Source: Leucosporidium creatinivorum (taxonomy: Eukaryota; Basidiomycota; Microbotryomycetes; Leucosporidiales; Leucosporidiaceae). Taken from it: a stretch of 64,000 nucleotides of DNA. The stretch is from the NCBI GenBank assembly GCA_001600635.1, contig BCKL01000009.1:62001-126000 (forward strand), in the 5' to 3' direction. Under the pieces are notes generated by a model that searched no databases, was not told the origin of the DNA, and saw only the letters and a program-made list of their open reading frames with translations. Shown here one piece after another: positions 34,941 through 46,900 of this stretch (position 1 is the stretch's first letter; every line of letters starts with the position of its first letter). The position numbers were made by a program, and so were the translations under genes.

Positions 34941-36691
34941 ATGGAGCCAAAACGAAGCATTGAAGCTGCTCCGGCGCCACAAGACCTACACCTAGTGAGC
35001 AGAAGCCGCTGCTGCTCTACAGCAGCTCGCGCTGACCCTCCCCCGCTCCTCCAGATCGACCTGTCCTACTCGCTAGACGGCCCTGGCTCGCTCAGCACCG
35101 CTCAGCTACTCTGCACTAGCATGCACCCCCAAGCTACGAACGAGCGGTTCGAAGAAGCTGCTCATGAGCTACAGAAGCGACGAGCTGCTCAGACAACGCA
35201 GGACGAGGGGCTCGTGCACGACAACAAGACGCAAAAGAAGCAGCGACTCGAGCTGGAAGACGAAGCATGGAAGAGCAGAGGTGACTTCCGCTTTGGCGTC
35301 GAAGTAGGAAAGCCCGTCGCCGGCTACTTTTACGAGCAGCCGCTGGCAGCTCGGCCGAGGAAGTCGATCTTGAGCTGTAGCTGGGTCGAACCATCGGCAT
35401 CAGCAGCCGTCGAACGAGGCGCCAGTATATGGCTGAGCGACGAGGACTCTCTGGGCGATGGAGTCAGCTTGATCACGAGGCCTGCGGCGCCCTCGCTTCA
35501 GGCGTCTGAAGCCGAGCCGAGCAGGAGCACTGTCGAGGGTCGCGACAACACCGGTTTCGAAGCTGAAGCGGCTGTTGAAGAATATCACGTGGATGAGCTC
35601 GTACCGAATACACCTGGTGGGTCTTACTACTTAGCCTCTCACTACTCGCAGCGGATCGCTCGGCGACTGACCCTCGTCTCGCAGAACCCAACCCGACACG
35701 CCATCTCGAGCCGTACCCTCACTACAGCACTATCCGACGGACTCCTCCACCTCCACTGATGCTCTACGCGAGTCGACTACCTCCCGAGCTCCTGCAAGAC
35801 CACCCTTTCGCTCGCTCTGAGGAACCCTCTCTCCTTCCACTAGCCGACCGCTCCGCCATTCCTCGACGTGGGATGCTCCGCTCGCTAGACTTTGAAGACT
35901 ACGCCGAGTTTCTTCTCGTCGACCAGCCAATCGAACCCGAGTGGTCCTCCAAATACATGGGATCGATCGTCGCCTTTCTCGGCGCCTGTGCTCCTCCTCA
36001 GCTCTGGTCTAAAGCTCCAACCGGTCAAGGTAGCACCGGCTTCTTCGGCCCGACGGCCTTCCCGCGCAAGTTGGAGAAGATGATGAGCGCTCAGCCAAAT
36101 GGGGAGATGCTTCGCCGAAGGGGCTTGGGGAGAAAGCTCGGCCCCGAGCCGTACGGCAAGGATCTCAAGATCTGGGCATCGGTCAGAGATGCGATGATCT
36201 GGGTGTGGGGGAACGGTCGAGTATCTTGGAGCGAGGTCAGGTGGATGATGGAGGAAGCGCCGCTGCCGTTGTTCGGGATTTGTGAGTTGCTCTCCTTTTC
36301 GCCTTCTTCAGCTCAGGACAGGCTCGAACTGAGTGGACACGCTGAAGGTAGTCCTCTAACTCTAGTCTACTATCCCACAGTCATGCAGTTTGGCCACACC
36401 CAACGCTACCGACGCGGCGTTCGACTCGCTTGGGAAGAGCTCGGCACCTACCTCCACAGCATCCCTCCTTCGCGTCGCTCTTCGCACGATTCACGAGCCT
36501 GCACCCTTGTCGAGTACCTCTCCGGATCGGACAGAAGGCAGAAGCTCTTTTTCACTGAGCGAGATGGAACAACGAGGACCGAGCCGTGGCAGCCATGGTT
36601 TGAGCAGGGTGAGGACTCGGAGAGGACGTTGGGTGTTCTCGAGCAGATGGAGAGAGACGAGGTGGCCTTGCGCGAGAGTGCGAGGAAGTGA
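34941..36691 (+). CDS. intact full-length member of the new family (paralog 3)
   Basis: Four exons join in phase. The start MEPKRSIEAAPAPQDLHL splices to IDLSYSLDGPGSLSTAQLL. The first domain has EDEAWKSRGDFRFGVEVGKP and GYFYEQPLAARPRKSILSCS. A variable acidic linker follows. The C-terminal domain (~300 residues) has LDFEDYAEFLLVDQPIEPEW, FLGACAPPQLWSKAP, YGKDLKIWASVRDAMIWVWG, VSWSEVRWMMEEAPLPLFGI, QRYRRGVRLAWEELGTYLHS and RRQKLFFTERDGTTR, then a Glu-rich helix to the end. Tryptophans and the final helix are shared with the 25-kb copy. There is no signal peptide, membrane span or known catalytic motif. It is the best reference for this family in the window. Confidence 0.75.
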
Positions 36692-37016
36692 GGGTGGAGG
36701 TGAGTTCGAGGCTTGGCTGCCCGTTCACCTTTCGCCCCGTACTCTTGGCGAGCTGACTCGGCACTCTCCACAGAGTTACGAGGTGTAGCACTTGGCTAGC
36801 TCTCTGATATCGCCGTCTCACGCTATACGTAGCCTGTCTCGACCCTCTAGGCGAAAGAGAGGGGCTCGCGAGGCAGCGCGGTCATTCCCGACTCGACTCC
36901 GAGTCGGCTCGGCCAAAACCAAAGTCGACTCGCTCGACCTCCCTTGCTCTCTCCCCACAACCTTCCACTCTCAACTCGTCTCTCTACCCACCTACAAGTC
37001 TACCATCTCGAACAAG

Positions 37017-37328
37017 ATGACCCCCGATGATGCCTCGCGCATCCAGTCTACTCAGGTGGGCTTCCCTCTCTCGCGCCGAGCCGACATCGACTCGGAGCCT
37101 CTTCTCTCGCTCGGTCTCGGTGCTGACACATCGCTCGACTCCCTACAGGCTACTGGCGGAGGCGACATGTACTCGGGCGGCTTTGCGGCTCGCGCCCAGT
37201 CTGCCGCCGCTCACGACGTCTCGAGCGGCGCCGTCGGAGGAGGAGGGAGCTCGGCGTCGGGAGGCGGCGGCGGCAAGTCGAGCGGCGGTGGGGGAGGAGG
37301 TACGGGCGGAGGAGGGGGAAAGAAGTAG
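37017..37328 (+). CDS. small SMP-domain (seed maturation protein-like) stress protein
   Basis: Two exons (37017-37055 and 37149-37328) give ~72 residues. MTPDDASRIQSTQ joined to ATGGGDMYSGGFAARAQSAA fits the SMP pattern (M-[ST]-x-[ED]-DA-x-RIQS ... GG-FAARAQSAA), known from plant late-embryogenesis proteins and found in many fungi. The rest is a Gly/Ser tail ending GGGGKK. The protein should be soluble and disordered. The role in drying or stress tolerance is inferred from the family. Confidence 0.75.
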   Translation: MTPDDASRIQSTQVGFPLSRRADIDSEPLLSLGLGADTSLDSLQATGGGDMYSGGFAARAQSAAAHDVSSGAVGGGGSSASGGGGGKSSGGGGGGTGGGGGKK

Positions 37329-37916
37329 TGGAGTAGCGCGCTCGATGTGAGGAACCCTTGTGAGGTGAGGGCGATCCTTGTGGGCCGGTTCAGCTCGGCT
37401 CGGCGCTCGCTCACAAGGGTCTCCTCACACCAGGAATTCGACTCGTCTTCTACTTTCTTCAAGACTACGGGGATTTGAGGATGAGGTTGGATGTTTTGGC
37501 GAGCGAGGTTTGTAGTTTGATAGGCCTCGAGCGAGCGATCTTGCTCGGCTCGGCCTCAACCTGAGCATTGCGCTCTTTCCATTTCAACCTCTCGGAGCGC
37601 TCGAGAGGAAGGTGTGCAGCGCGAAAAGTCTTGAGAGCTTCTACTACAACTTCTGTCTGCTCCTCAAAGTCTGAGTCGCCGATTCTCCCTTCGGCGAGGA
37701 GAGAGCGAAGCTCGGTCGAAGTCTACTCGTCTCTTCTACGATAGGTGAAAGCCAGCATAGCTTTCACACGTCATTTAAAGCTGCTACAGCCTCTTCGACG
37801 TCCAGCTCGCCTGAACTGAGCTACAGCTCGCCCCTCCCTCTCAGCGAAAGCGCGTCCGCCCGCTCTTCCTTTCTCCTCGTTCTCCTTCATCTCGCCTCAG
37901 CGGCCGACCGCCAGCC
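37329..37916. other. intergenic
   Basis: 588 bases between two plus-strand genes, with no supported gene. It contains 3' UTR and promoter. Confidence 0.4.
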
Positions 37917-39912
37917 ATGATCCCCGAGAAGCGATCATCGTCTGCAGACCCATTCGCAGCTCCTGCACCTCTCACCAATGGCGACTCGGACGCACCACCA
38001 GCCAAAGCGCGTCGCCTCAACCCGTATCTCACTGCTTCTGCTGCTGGACCGAGGAAGGCCGTCGAGATGAACCGCGTCTGGGTCAATTACATCGAGAACG
38101 TGCTAGAAGAGGAAGACTGTGGGTCTGTAGCATCTCGCACAGAGGAGCAGAGCTGACTTGAAGCGACGCGTGCAGTCTCCGAGGCGTTGCTGGCGATGGA
38201 CAGCATGATGGGTCGCCTACACATCCCTATCCGGTGCGCCTACCTATGCCCATATATTCCCTGCTCCGCTGACCTCATCCCATCTCGTACAGAGCGCACA
38301 TCCGCCAACTCCTCGCCCTCTCGCTCTCTCCCTCGTCCTGCCTCCGCGCCGTCAAGCACAACGCCCAGCGACCTACCACCAGCAAGCTCGCTACACCATC
38401 CATCGACCCCTCCCCTGCCACCGAACGCAAGATCCGTCATCTCGCCCTCCGCCTCCTCGAGAACGTCGCGTCGACCCTCTCCGGCGATGCTATCTTCCGC
38501 GCCATCAAGGGTCACGGCGTAGACGACGTACTCGTTCCTCCTACTCCGGCGGTGCTCGACAAGCACGGCAACCCCATCGAGGAGGACGAGGACGACGACG
38601 AAGGACTGGACGACCAGGATACCCCCTTGATGCTCGCTGGGAAGAGGCTGGTCGAGTATGAGGATGTGTGGGCATTGTTGGGTGCTGGTGCGGTCAAGAC
38701 GATCAAGGTGGCAAGGACCGAGGAGCAGCCGATGGCTCCGGGTGCCTGGGAACTGCTGAGAACCTTCGTCGGCGTTTGGGAGGGGGAGGTCAAGAAGCGC
38801 GAGGAAGCGGGTGGTGAGCAGGTCTGCATCGTCCACGCGACCTGTAGCTGACGGCTGTCCTACTATAGAGCTCGCTGCCTCCCCGTCGCTGGTCCAGAGC
38901 CTCAAGGTCAACACGGCCGGGGTTCGCGAGGTCTCGTCCAAGGTGCTCGACATCGTAGCCTGGCCGTTCAAGTACGTCGATGGGTCGCTCGTGCTCTCCG
39001 ATTCGGAAGACGAAGAGGAGGAGGCCGACGAGGAGGAGGAGGAGGAGCGCAGCAAGGGTCCGCCGGTCGACAACGACGAGCTCAGCATCGCCGAGAAGCA
39101 GGCCGTCGCCATGAGGCTGCTCGCCTTAGTGAGCCTTGACGATCAATTCTCGAAGCCCATACTGACTCGATGATTCTCTCATAGCTCGCCCAAGCGATGA
39201 CTGCCGGACGACTCGAGCCGAGCTCACTGCTGCACGAGACGACGCTCAAGATGAGGGGACTCTCGTCGGACTCCTTCGCTTCCTTCATCGAGGTACATGT
39301 TTTGCTTCTCTGCAACTGGCCTACTCCTACTCACATCGCTTGAACCTCCTACAGCAACTCTCCCACACGTCGCCCTTCTTCACCATCCGTCTCATCAGCT
39401 ACCATCTCGAAGCCCACTCGCTCTCGTCTCACACTCCAGCAAATGGCTCCCCCTCGGCCTCTCCCTCCCGTCGCCGTACCCTCGGATCCTCCTCCTCCCA
39501 GCAAACCATCAACGGCGTCCACTCCAACGGCACAGCAACCGAGAAGCACCCCCTCCCCTCCTCGCAAGACATCCTCTCCCTCCTCGCCAAGCTTCCCTCC
39601 GACTTCCCCCTACCACCGTCAACGTCTGATTCCCTCTCCGTCGACCTCAACGCCCGCCGACCGCCTCCTTCCAAGCCTCGCTCCTTCACTCGCATCTCGC
39701 AGTCGTGCGAAGCCCACGCTTTGCTCAAGCAGGCTCTTCTCTCGGCGCTGTGGGTTGCGCTGGCGGGTGAGGGAAGGGAGAGAGAGAAGGAGAGGATGGA
39801 GGAGGTGCTGATGGTGGAGGGAGAGGCGGAGAGGGTGCTGATGCAGGTCGAGAGCAAGGTCGAGGAGGCGAGGTCGAGGATCGAGGGCGCGAAGCCGTTG
39901 GTCATCGATTGA
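37917..39912 (+). CDS. unknown conserved-looking acidic protein
   Basis: Six exons in phase give roughly 500 residues. The start MIPEKRSSSADPFAAPAPLT includes a basic AKARRLNPYL segment. Helical segments follow: VEMNRVWVNYIENVLEEED, FSEALLAMDSMMGRLHIPIR, AHIRQLLALSLSPSSCLRAV and IRHLALRLLENVASTL. An acidic loop has EEDEDDDEGLDDQD, and later there is a long D/E run (DSEDEEEEADEEEEEE). The C-terminal part has QLSHTSPFFTIRLISYHLEA, a Ser/Pro linker, and a final coiled coil (EEVLMVEGEAERVLMQVESK). There is no signal peptide or membrane span. I do not recognise the family. A nuclear scaffold role is possible but unsupported. Confidence 0.65.
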
Positions 39913-40084
39913 GCGGTGCTGTAGTCATTCACAGAGATTCTCGCATGCAATAGTCGATTTGCCGAGTTACAATACATAGCGTAATCAACTAGCTCCCGTC
40001 CCCGTCTCGCTCGGCGCTGCTTCGGCTTCGGCTTCGGCATCCTGCTCTGCTCCGGTCGGCGACAGCTTCGAGACTCGGCAAGCA

Positions 40085-41225
40085 GGAGCTCGCGCTCGAC
40101 CGTCTTGGTGCGAGTGTAGTCGAGGACGGCCCAGACGGGGACCTGCGGGAGAAGAGGTGAAGGCAAGGCGACGGCGAGAGGACAGGGCGAGGAGGGGAGG
40201 AGGATGAGGGAGAGAATGTCAGCACTGCTACTCAGCGGTCAAGGAGCAATGACAGTGGGCTTGCGCGAATCGACCGCCAACGACTGAGCAAAACGAGGCC
40301 TACGTCGACGAACTTCGTCAATGTCGAGCGCCGAGCTAGCCCTCGCCAGGCCAGGGATCTCGCCCCCCCTCAAGAGGCCAAGTCTCAATAATGAGCTGGG
40401 GGACAGCCAACTTGTGGGAACGTCTACCACGCCCCCGCGAATCCCATCGGGAACGGTGAGGGCGAGAAGAGCCACTCGGCAAGCAGTCGCCGTTCGGAAA
40501 AGGGCGATTGCGCTTGCGTATCTTCCGCGCTTCCTGCAAAAGAGTCCACCACTGCGGGACCCGTGACCTCAATCTCGGTAATCCGGTCCCCAGCGAAAGA
40601 GCCGGACCACTGAGAAACCTCGAGCGCCCCCGCTGCCTCCGAACTGAATGACCTGCTGCTCTGCCTTCACAAGCGGCAGGCAAGCAGCGGCCTCCTCTCG
40701 GGAGTAGGCCAGAATACACATGGGCGTAGCAGTCACTTTGCACGCCAGACGAAGCGCTGACGCCCGACGACTCGACGAGCCGTCGAACGGCGAACGCTTC
40801 TCGGCGAAGTGGTAGCCGCGCTGTTCATGGCTAGGAGCGAAAGCCCGGCAGCGAGGATGGATGGCATCAACGAGTGCGTCGCTCTGCTTCCGCGAAGCAG
40901 ACCTCCACGTCCGCGAGCCGTCCCCTCCCTCGGCGCTCCTCGCTCGTCTCCTTCCTCATCCATCTTCCTCCCTCACAAACCCGTGTCAACGACTCACCAA
41001 ATCCTCCAACTGCCTCCTAGCCTGTTCAATAACCCCATCCTGCCCCCTCAACACAATGCACATGCGGCTCAGATCTCAATCTCGGTAGCGCAAACGACGA
41101 GGGAATCAATGTTGAACCCCCTGGCGGCGAGGATGCCGGAGACGCGAGAGAGCACGCCCGGCTCGTTTGCACGAGACAGTTTAGGGTGTGACGGGTGAAT
41201 GGTTGGAGGGAGGGGGGGTGGGGCT
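40085..41225 (-). pseudogene. partial tandem copy of ILV6 (exon 3 and start of exon 4)
   Basis: About 40995-41220 repeats ILV6 exon 3 (ACT-domain exon at 45564-45790) almost base for base, but with a one-base loss in the run before GCACGAGACAG and a changed stretch near 41061-41072, so the frame is broken. About 40085-40142 repeats the first ~58 bases of ILV6 exon 4 (VPVWAVLDYTRTKT), then diverges. The spacer between them (~850 b) is close in length to the true ILV6 intron (833 b). No copy of exons 1, 2, 5 or 6 is seen. It lies ~4.5 kb downstream of the matching ILV6 parts in the same orientation. Confidence 0.75.
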
Positions 41226-43992
41226 GTTGAGAGAGGAAGAGGGAGAGGGAGAGAAGGGAGAGAGGGTTAGCGTGACTTTCGGCGAAGGAGAGGGAGGCGA
41301 GAGACCGAGCGAGCGTGAGATCTAGAACAGTGAGTAGCAAGTAAGGGCGCCGTCAACCAATGGCCAGCGGCCAAGCCCCCTTCGGAGCCTACTCGCCGCA
41401 CCACAAGGTGCCGCCCGCTCCGCTGCCCGAGCTCGACCGAGAGAAAAACCGAATCGAGAAGACACGAGTCTTTACTTCAAGCAACCAGCAAGAGCGCCGA
41501 GACCTCGTGTAGAGTTGCCAGCGACCTCGCGAAAGCTTGAGCAGCTTTCTCGCAGCGGTTCAACGAGCGCTTCAGACTCATAAGAGACGCGGCTCGTCAA
41601 CAGGGAGCGGCAGCCCGAGACCGTCAGGAAGAGCGCACTAAAAAGCTACTCCGTCGAGTAGCTCCCAACCTGGGCGATCTCTGGTCGTCGAGGCAGCAGG
41701 GCTCGAACCCGAAGCGAAAGACCAGCGCTCGGCGAGCAGCAATGGCGAGTTCCACAGTCCACAGAGGCAGATACATCCGAAGCTAGCACAGCAAAGCGCT
41801 CTACCTTTGTAAAGCCACCTTTCTGCGCAAGTCTGATGCCCCCGACCTCGAGCTAGCCATCGCTTGACCTGCCGAGCCGCCAAACAGGCGAACCCTAGTG
41901 ATCAGACTCAACTGCTGAGCTCGGCGCCTCAGCATAGCCAGCAGCTCTTCCGTTTGGAAGAACCACCATCATACGCTAGCTTCGACCTCTCACAGCTGAG
42001 CGCCTCCCGCCCCTCCGCCGACGGCGAGAGCCTGAGGAACGAACGCCGAGCGAGATCCTCGTTGACCGGTGCAGCTACAAGTACAACGCACACAGCCAAT
42101 CTGTCTCGGCAGACCCGCTGCGAGCGCTGCCGTGCTGTTCACCCAAGAGCCGTCCCCTTGCTCGACTCGGACTCGGCGCCGAGTCCGAGTCCCTCGAATG
42201 CGCGCTGAGCGGACGATCTGGCGGGAAAGCTAGTGGGAGTCGATGCGTCCAAGAGTGGAGAGTAGCTCCGCCGCTGCGAAGCCACTCCCTACTCAGCTCC
42301 CCCTCCCAGCAGCCTCCTCCAAGTCCTCCTGCCCGCCGAAAGCACCGCCAAGCGAGCGAGAAAAATGGCGAGGCACCTCAGGAGAGAACCCAGCGCAATC
42401 AGAACCAGTGTATGCAGCAGCTGTCCATAGTGCAGCCGCCAGAGCTACACAAGCCTGAGCCTCGAGCGCCCTCAACCACCTCGCCAGCGCGCTTCGGCGC
42501 GAGAGCTGAGTCGCGAGAGGTGCTCGACGCTACTGGAACAGCACAGTGAGCGACTGCATTCCATGAAACAGCCGCCCTCTGCGCATCTCTCAGCTGGTTG
42601 AGCTCCTGACCGATCGAAGCCGAACCTCAGCTGAAAGGGCGAGGACCTGAGATGAGAGCCTACGACAACTTCGAAAGGCGTAGAAGACAGTTCCACTCTC
42701 GTGTAGCTACTCTCTACGCTCCTCGCCGTACGACTTCCCTCGTCTCGCTCCTGCTCGGCGCGGTAAGCACGAGCACAGGAGCGACCAGCGAACGCCGGAG
42801 ATTAGTGGGCAGCAAGAATCAATCCAAGTCAGCACCAGTAGCGCCTGCACAATCGTGTAGACGCTACCGACGCACCTCGGCTGCTCCTGCTGTTCATCTA
42901 GGACCCGCGAGCTCAAGAACGAACGCCGACTTCGAGAGGGCACGTCCAATGGACTCTGGAAAGCGAGAGCACCACCTCTACATCGTAGCGACATCGTCTA
43001 CGCTCTCGTCCCTCAGCGCTGCCCTCCCCAATTTCAGCCTCAGCGCGCTCAGCCAGCGATACGGAGCCAAACTCGGCGCGAGACCATCCCGCGAAGTCCA
43101 GCTTCAGCGAGAGCAAAGCCGAGAAACCGGACGGAAGCGCAGGTAGCAGCTCCAAGCTGTAGAGCTACTCCCTGCGCAACGCTGCCCCTCGTCGCTCCCT
43201 CCCCTGCTCTCTGCAGGTCTTCCCATCCCGAAGCGAAACCGCGGCGACCAGCTCGAGGCTCGGATAAGACGGCGGCGCCAGCAGCTGTTCCCCCGCTGAG
43301 GAGCAGCTGCTGTGAGTAATATCCTCGAGCTCTTCGAGCTAGCTCAGCTGTAACCACCCCAACTCCCCTCCAGCTGCAGACGACTGTCTGACGCCGCATC
43401 CTGCTGTTTCGTGCTGAGGCCTGGCGAGGTCAGCAGCATCGACAGCACCACCCCCCTTGGAAAGCAGTACCGTCCTACGCTGCTCCTTGCTCCCGTCCAG
43501 TCAGCCAGCCTTCCTCCCCTTAGCAAGCGAGCCAGTCGAGTGCGCCTTCGACCTGAGATCTTGAGAGCGAGCTGCGTGAGAGTGTGGGAGCAAGCAGAAT
43601 GGTGTAAGGCTATAAGAGAGGAAGTGAGACCCTCTAGGCGACCAAAGCGAGCTGTCGGCGGTCGAAGATGAGAAGTCGAGGAAAGATGAGGAGCGAGAGA
43701 GGGCAAGTCGGCGAGCGGGCTAAGGTCGAGCGAGAGATGGAAAACGGGGAAAGCAGTGAGAGCTCGCTACAGGGAGGCCAGAGGACCTTGATACGCTGTA
43801 GAACAGCTTTTGAGTTACAGTTCTGTAGAAATGCCTTAAGATACCCTGCTCTCGTTCTCAGCCATCCTTCGCCGAGCGCCGAACCTACTCCTTCGCATCG
43901 AGTTCCAAGACCTGCTCGAGAGTCGAGGTCAGCGCTTAACCTCATACGAGCGGATAAGCTCCATTGACTCACTGCTAAGACCTCGAGAACGC
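41226..43992. repeat. diverged copy of ILV6 intron-2 DNA
   Basis: Non-coding. Scattered blocks match the 1.66-kb ILV6 intron in the same order: around 41385 versus 45940 (GAGCCTACTCGCCGCACC-type), around 41490 versus 46065, around 41990 versus 46560 (CAGCTGAGCGCC), around 43055 versus 46830 (CAGCGATACGGAGCCAA) and around 43235 versus 47150 (CGAAGCGAAACCGCGGCG). This is the other part of the tandem duplication. No terminal inverted repeats, transposase or reverse transcriptase frames are seen. Confidence 0.6.
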
Positions 43993-46900
43993 TTAACCGG
44001 GAGGAAGGAGCGACGAGTCCATCGCCTCGACCTCGTCGGCGGCGACATCCTCGTCGGCCATTCCGGACCAGGGGGAGGTGATGGGGGCTGTTGGGGGAGC
44101 AGAGAGGTCAGTCAACGCTCTTGAGAACTGGCAGCGATGAAGAGCGAGCGGAAAGATGAGAGATAGAAAGCATAACGAACCTCGGGGCATGACCATGAGT
44201 CCTGCGAGGGTGCGAGAAGGGAGAGCGAGTAAGGTCAGCGAGCTGTACGACCAGTCTGATTTCGAGGAAACAATCAACCCACCCGAACGAGCAGCCTCGA
44301 GGATTCCATAAGGCCGGACGAGCTTGAGGAAAGCATCCACCCTCGACGTCTTGCCCGTCATCTCGACAATCACGGCATCATTACTCAAATCCACGACCTT
44401 GCCCCCAAACTGCTGCGCAATCGTATTGATACTAGCCAGGTGCGCGTGCTTCTGCCTCAACGCCTCACTCGGAGTGAGCGACCCTTCCTGCCTCCGATAG
44501 TTGCTGCTAACGCCCGGGTGTCCATCGGCGACGGCGTTAAGAGTGTTGTCGATGTGTTGGCGGACAGGGGAGCCCTCCTCGACGCCCTCGGTGGCGGGCA
44601 GGATGTCAGGCCCTTTGTTGGCGAGTTGGTCCTCAAAGTACTCGGGGCCGAGGATCGAGACCTTGGCGAGGAGGAGCTCGCGCTCGATCGTCTTGGTGCG
44701 AGTGTAGTCGAGCACGGCCCAGACGGGGACCTGTAGGATGGTGGGAGAGGGCGAGGGATCCGAGAAGGAGGGGGGGTAGGAGAGTGGCGCGAGGCAGCGA
44801 GACGTCAGCGCTGCTCCTACGCATATCAGAACACTGGATCAGAGCAATCATGCAACGAAAGCCCGAAATCGCCTGGCGTCACAACGCCCAAGCTGACGAG
44901 CTTCGTCGTCGACTCTGCGCGCCGAGGCTGCTCCTCCGGAGTTCGCCAGCCGAAGCTGGATCACGTCGACATGCGAGCTGGAACCCGGCCATTGGAAGTC
45001 CAGCAGATCGCATTGGCCCACTTCTACTATGATCCCCCGACGCCCGTCGGCGCGAGAAGCGAGCCACACGAGCACGCGCCGAGGCGAGGAGCGAACGCCG
45101 AGAGACGACTGCCGCCGTCTCAACACGAAAGTAGATACTCGACAGCGGAGGGGCTCGATGGGACTATCACATCGGTCCTGCCCTCGTGCGAGAGAGCCGA
45201 ACCAGACTGAGAAGTCTGGAGCGCTTTCGCTGAGGCCGAACTCCAAGCTCCTGCTGCTGCCAACGACGGCGAGCCAGTAGCCTCGGAGAGTAGGCGGCTA
45301 GACCTACGGGCGTAGCAATCATCTCGCCGAGAATCAGTGTTTGCACCCGACGACTCAATGAGCCATCAAGTACCAAACGCTGCTCGGCGAAGTGGTTGCC
45401 GCGCTGCGAGGTCTGGAGCACGAGAGCGAAGAACCTGCAAAAGGGCCTCCAGCCCAACTTCTCTGAAGCGGAGCTACTCGGTGGACCGCCCCTCCTCTGC
45501 TCCCTCGGCGCTCCCTCCAGTCGATGTCACTCCTTCCCGCTCAAAGCAGCACCCAAAACTCACCAAATCCTCCAACTGCCTCCTAGCCTGTTCAATAACC
45601 CCATCCTGCCCCCTCAACACAATGCACATCCTACTAAGATCCTCAATCTCGGTAGCGCAAACGACGAGGGAATCAATGTTGAAGCCCCTGGCGGCGAGGA
45701 TGCCGGAGACGCGAGAGAGCACTCCGGGCTCGTTTTGCACGAGACAGTTGAGGGTGTGACGGGTGAAGGGTTGGAGGGAGGGGGGTGGGGCTGTGGAGGG
45801 GGAGGGGGAGAGAGGGGGGTTAGCGAGAGGTTCGGCGAGGGAAAGGCAGGTGTGAGAACGAGCCCGAGCCCGCATGATAGTTCATCATCAGTAGCAGGAA
45901 GATCTGCACTGGAAGTGGTAGCGACCAAGCTCCCATCGAAGCCTACTCGCCGCACCACAAGCGGCCGCCTTACTCGCTTCTCAGCTCGGGCTCGAATGGA
46001 CTCCCGAGGCGCAGTAACGCGAGACACAGTGTGTCGCGAGGTGATCAGCAAGGGGCAAAGCAAGAGCGCCAGCACCTCCTGCAGAGATACAAGCGACCTC
46101 GCGAAGGCTCGAGCCGGCCCCTCGCGGCGCACCGACGAGCGCCTGAGGCATTCAAAGCAGCTGCTCTCTGTGCACCAGCTCGCTACCGTACCAAAGCGAG
46201 ATCAGTACACTCGGGAGCCACTGCGTCGAGTAGCTCCCAACCTGCGCGGTCTCTGTTGGCGCGGTAGCAGGCCTAGCACTGAAGCGGACGACCACCACTC
46301 GACGGGCAGCGATAGCGCGCCCAGAGGATGCACCAGGTCGAGATTATCCAGTACGAGCGAAGGGGGTGGCTCCCAAGATGTAGCGCCACCGTCCTCCGCA
46401 AGTCTTATCTGCCGGCCTTGCGGTGGCTATCGCTCGACTCGCCGAGCCGGAGCGGGAATGAAGTCTCGTGATCAGGCTCACCTGCTGGGACAGGACCCAA
46501 CACAGACAGTAGCTCTCCCATCTGGAAAAGCGACCATCGTACGCTAGCCTCGATTCTCTCGCAGCTGAGCGCCGCCCTGCTCCTCTGCCGACGGCCAGAG
46601 GCTGGGCCGGAGCGCAAACGACGCTGATGTACAGCCAATTCCTCAGGAAGAAGTAGCGCGCGAGACCAGCCTTCCTGTGAAGACTCGCCTCCCAGCGCTT
46701 CTCCGGCGAAGCTGGCAAGACGAAGGCGAAGGGACACAGCGAACGCAGCAGCTCCACATCGTGCAGGCATAGCCTACGCTCCCTTCTCCCCCGCAAGTGC
46801 CCTCCCCAAGCTCAGCCTCGGCGAGCTGAGCCAGCGATACGGAGCCAACCTCGGCGAAGAACGCTCAACACCGGGTTCAGCACGGACAGCAGTTTCATAG

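Noticed and set aside
43780-43860. Possible tRNA-like fold around GTAGAACAGC...GTTACAGTTCTGTAG
   Set aside because: The complementary bases can pair, but there is no T-loop GGTTCGA/TTCRANNC box or anticodon arm that I can place.
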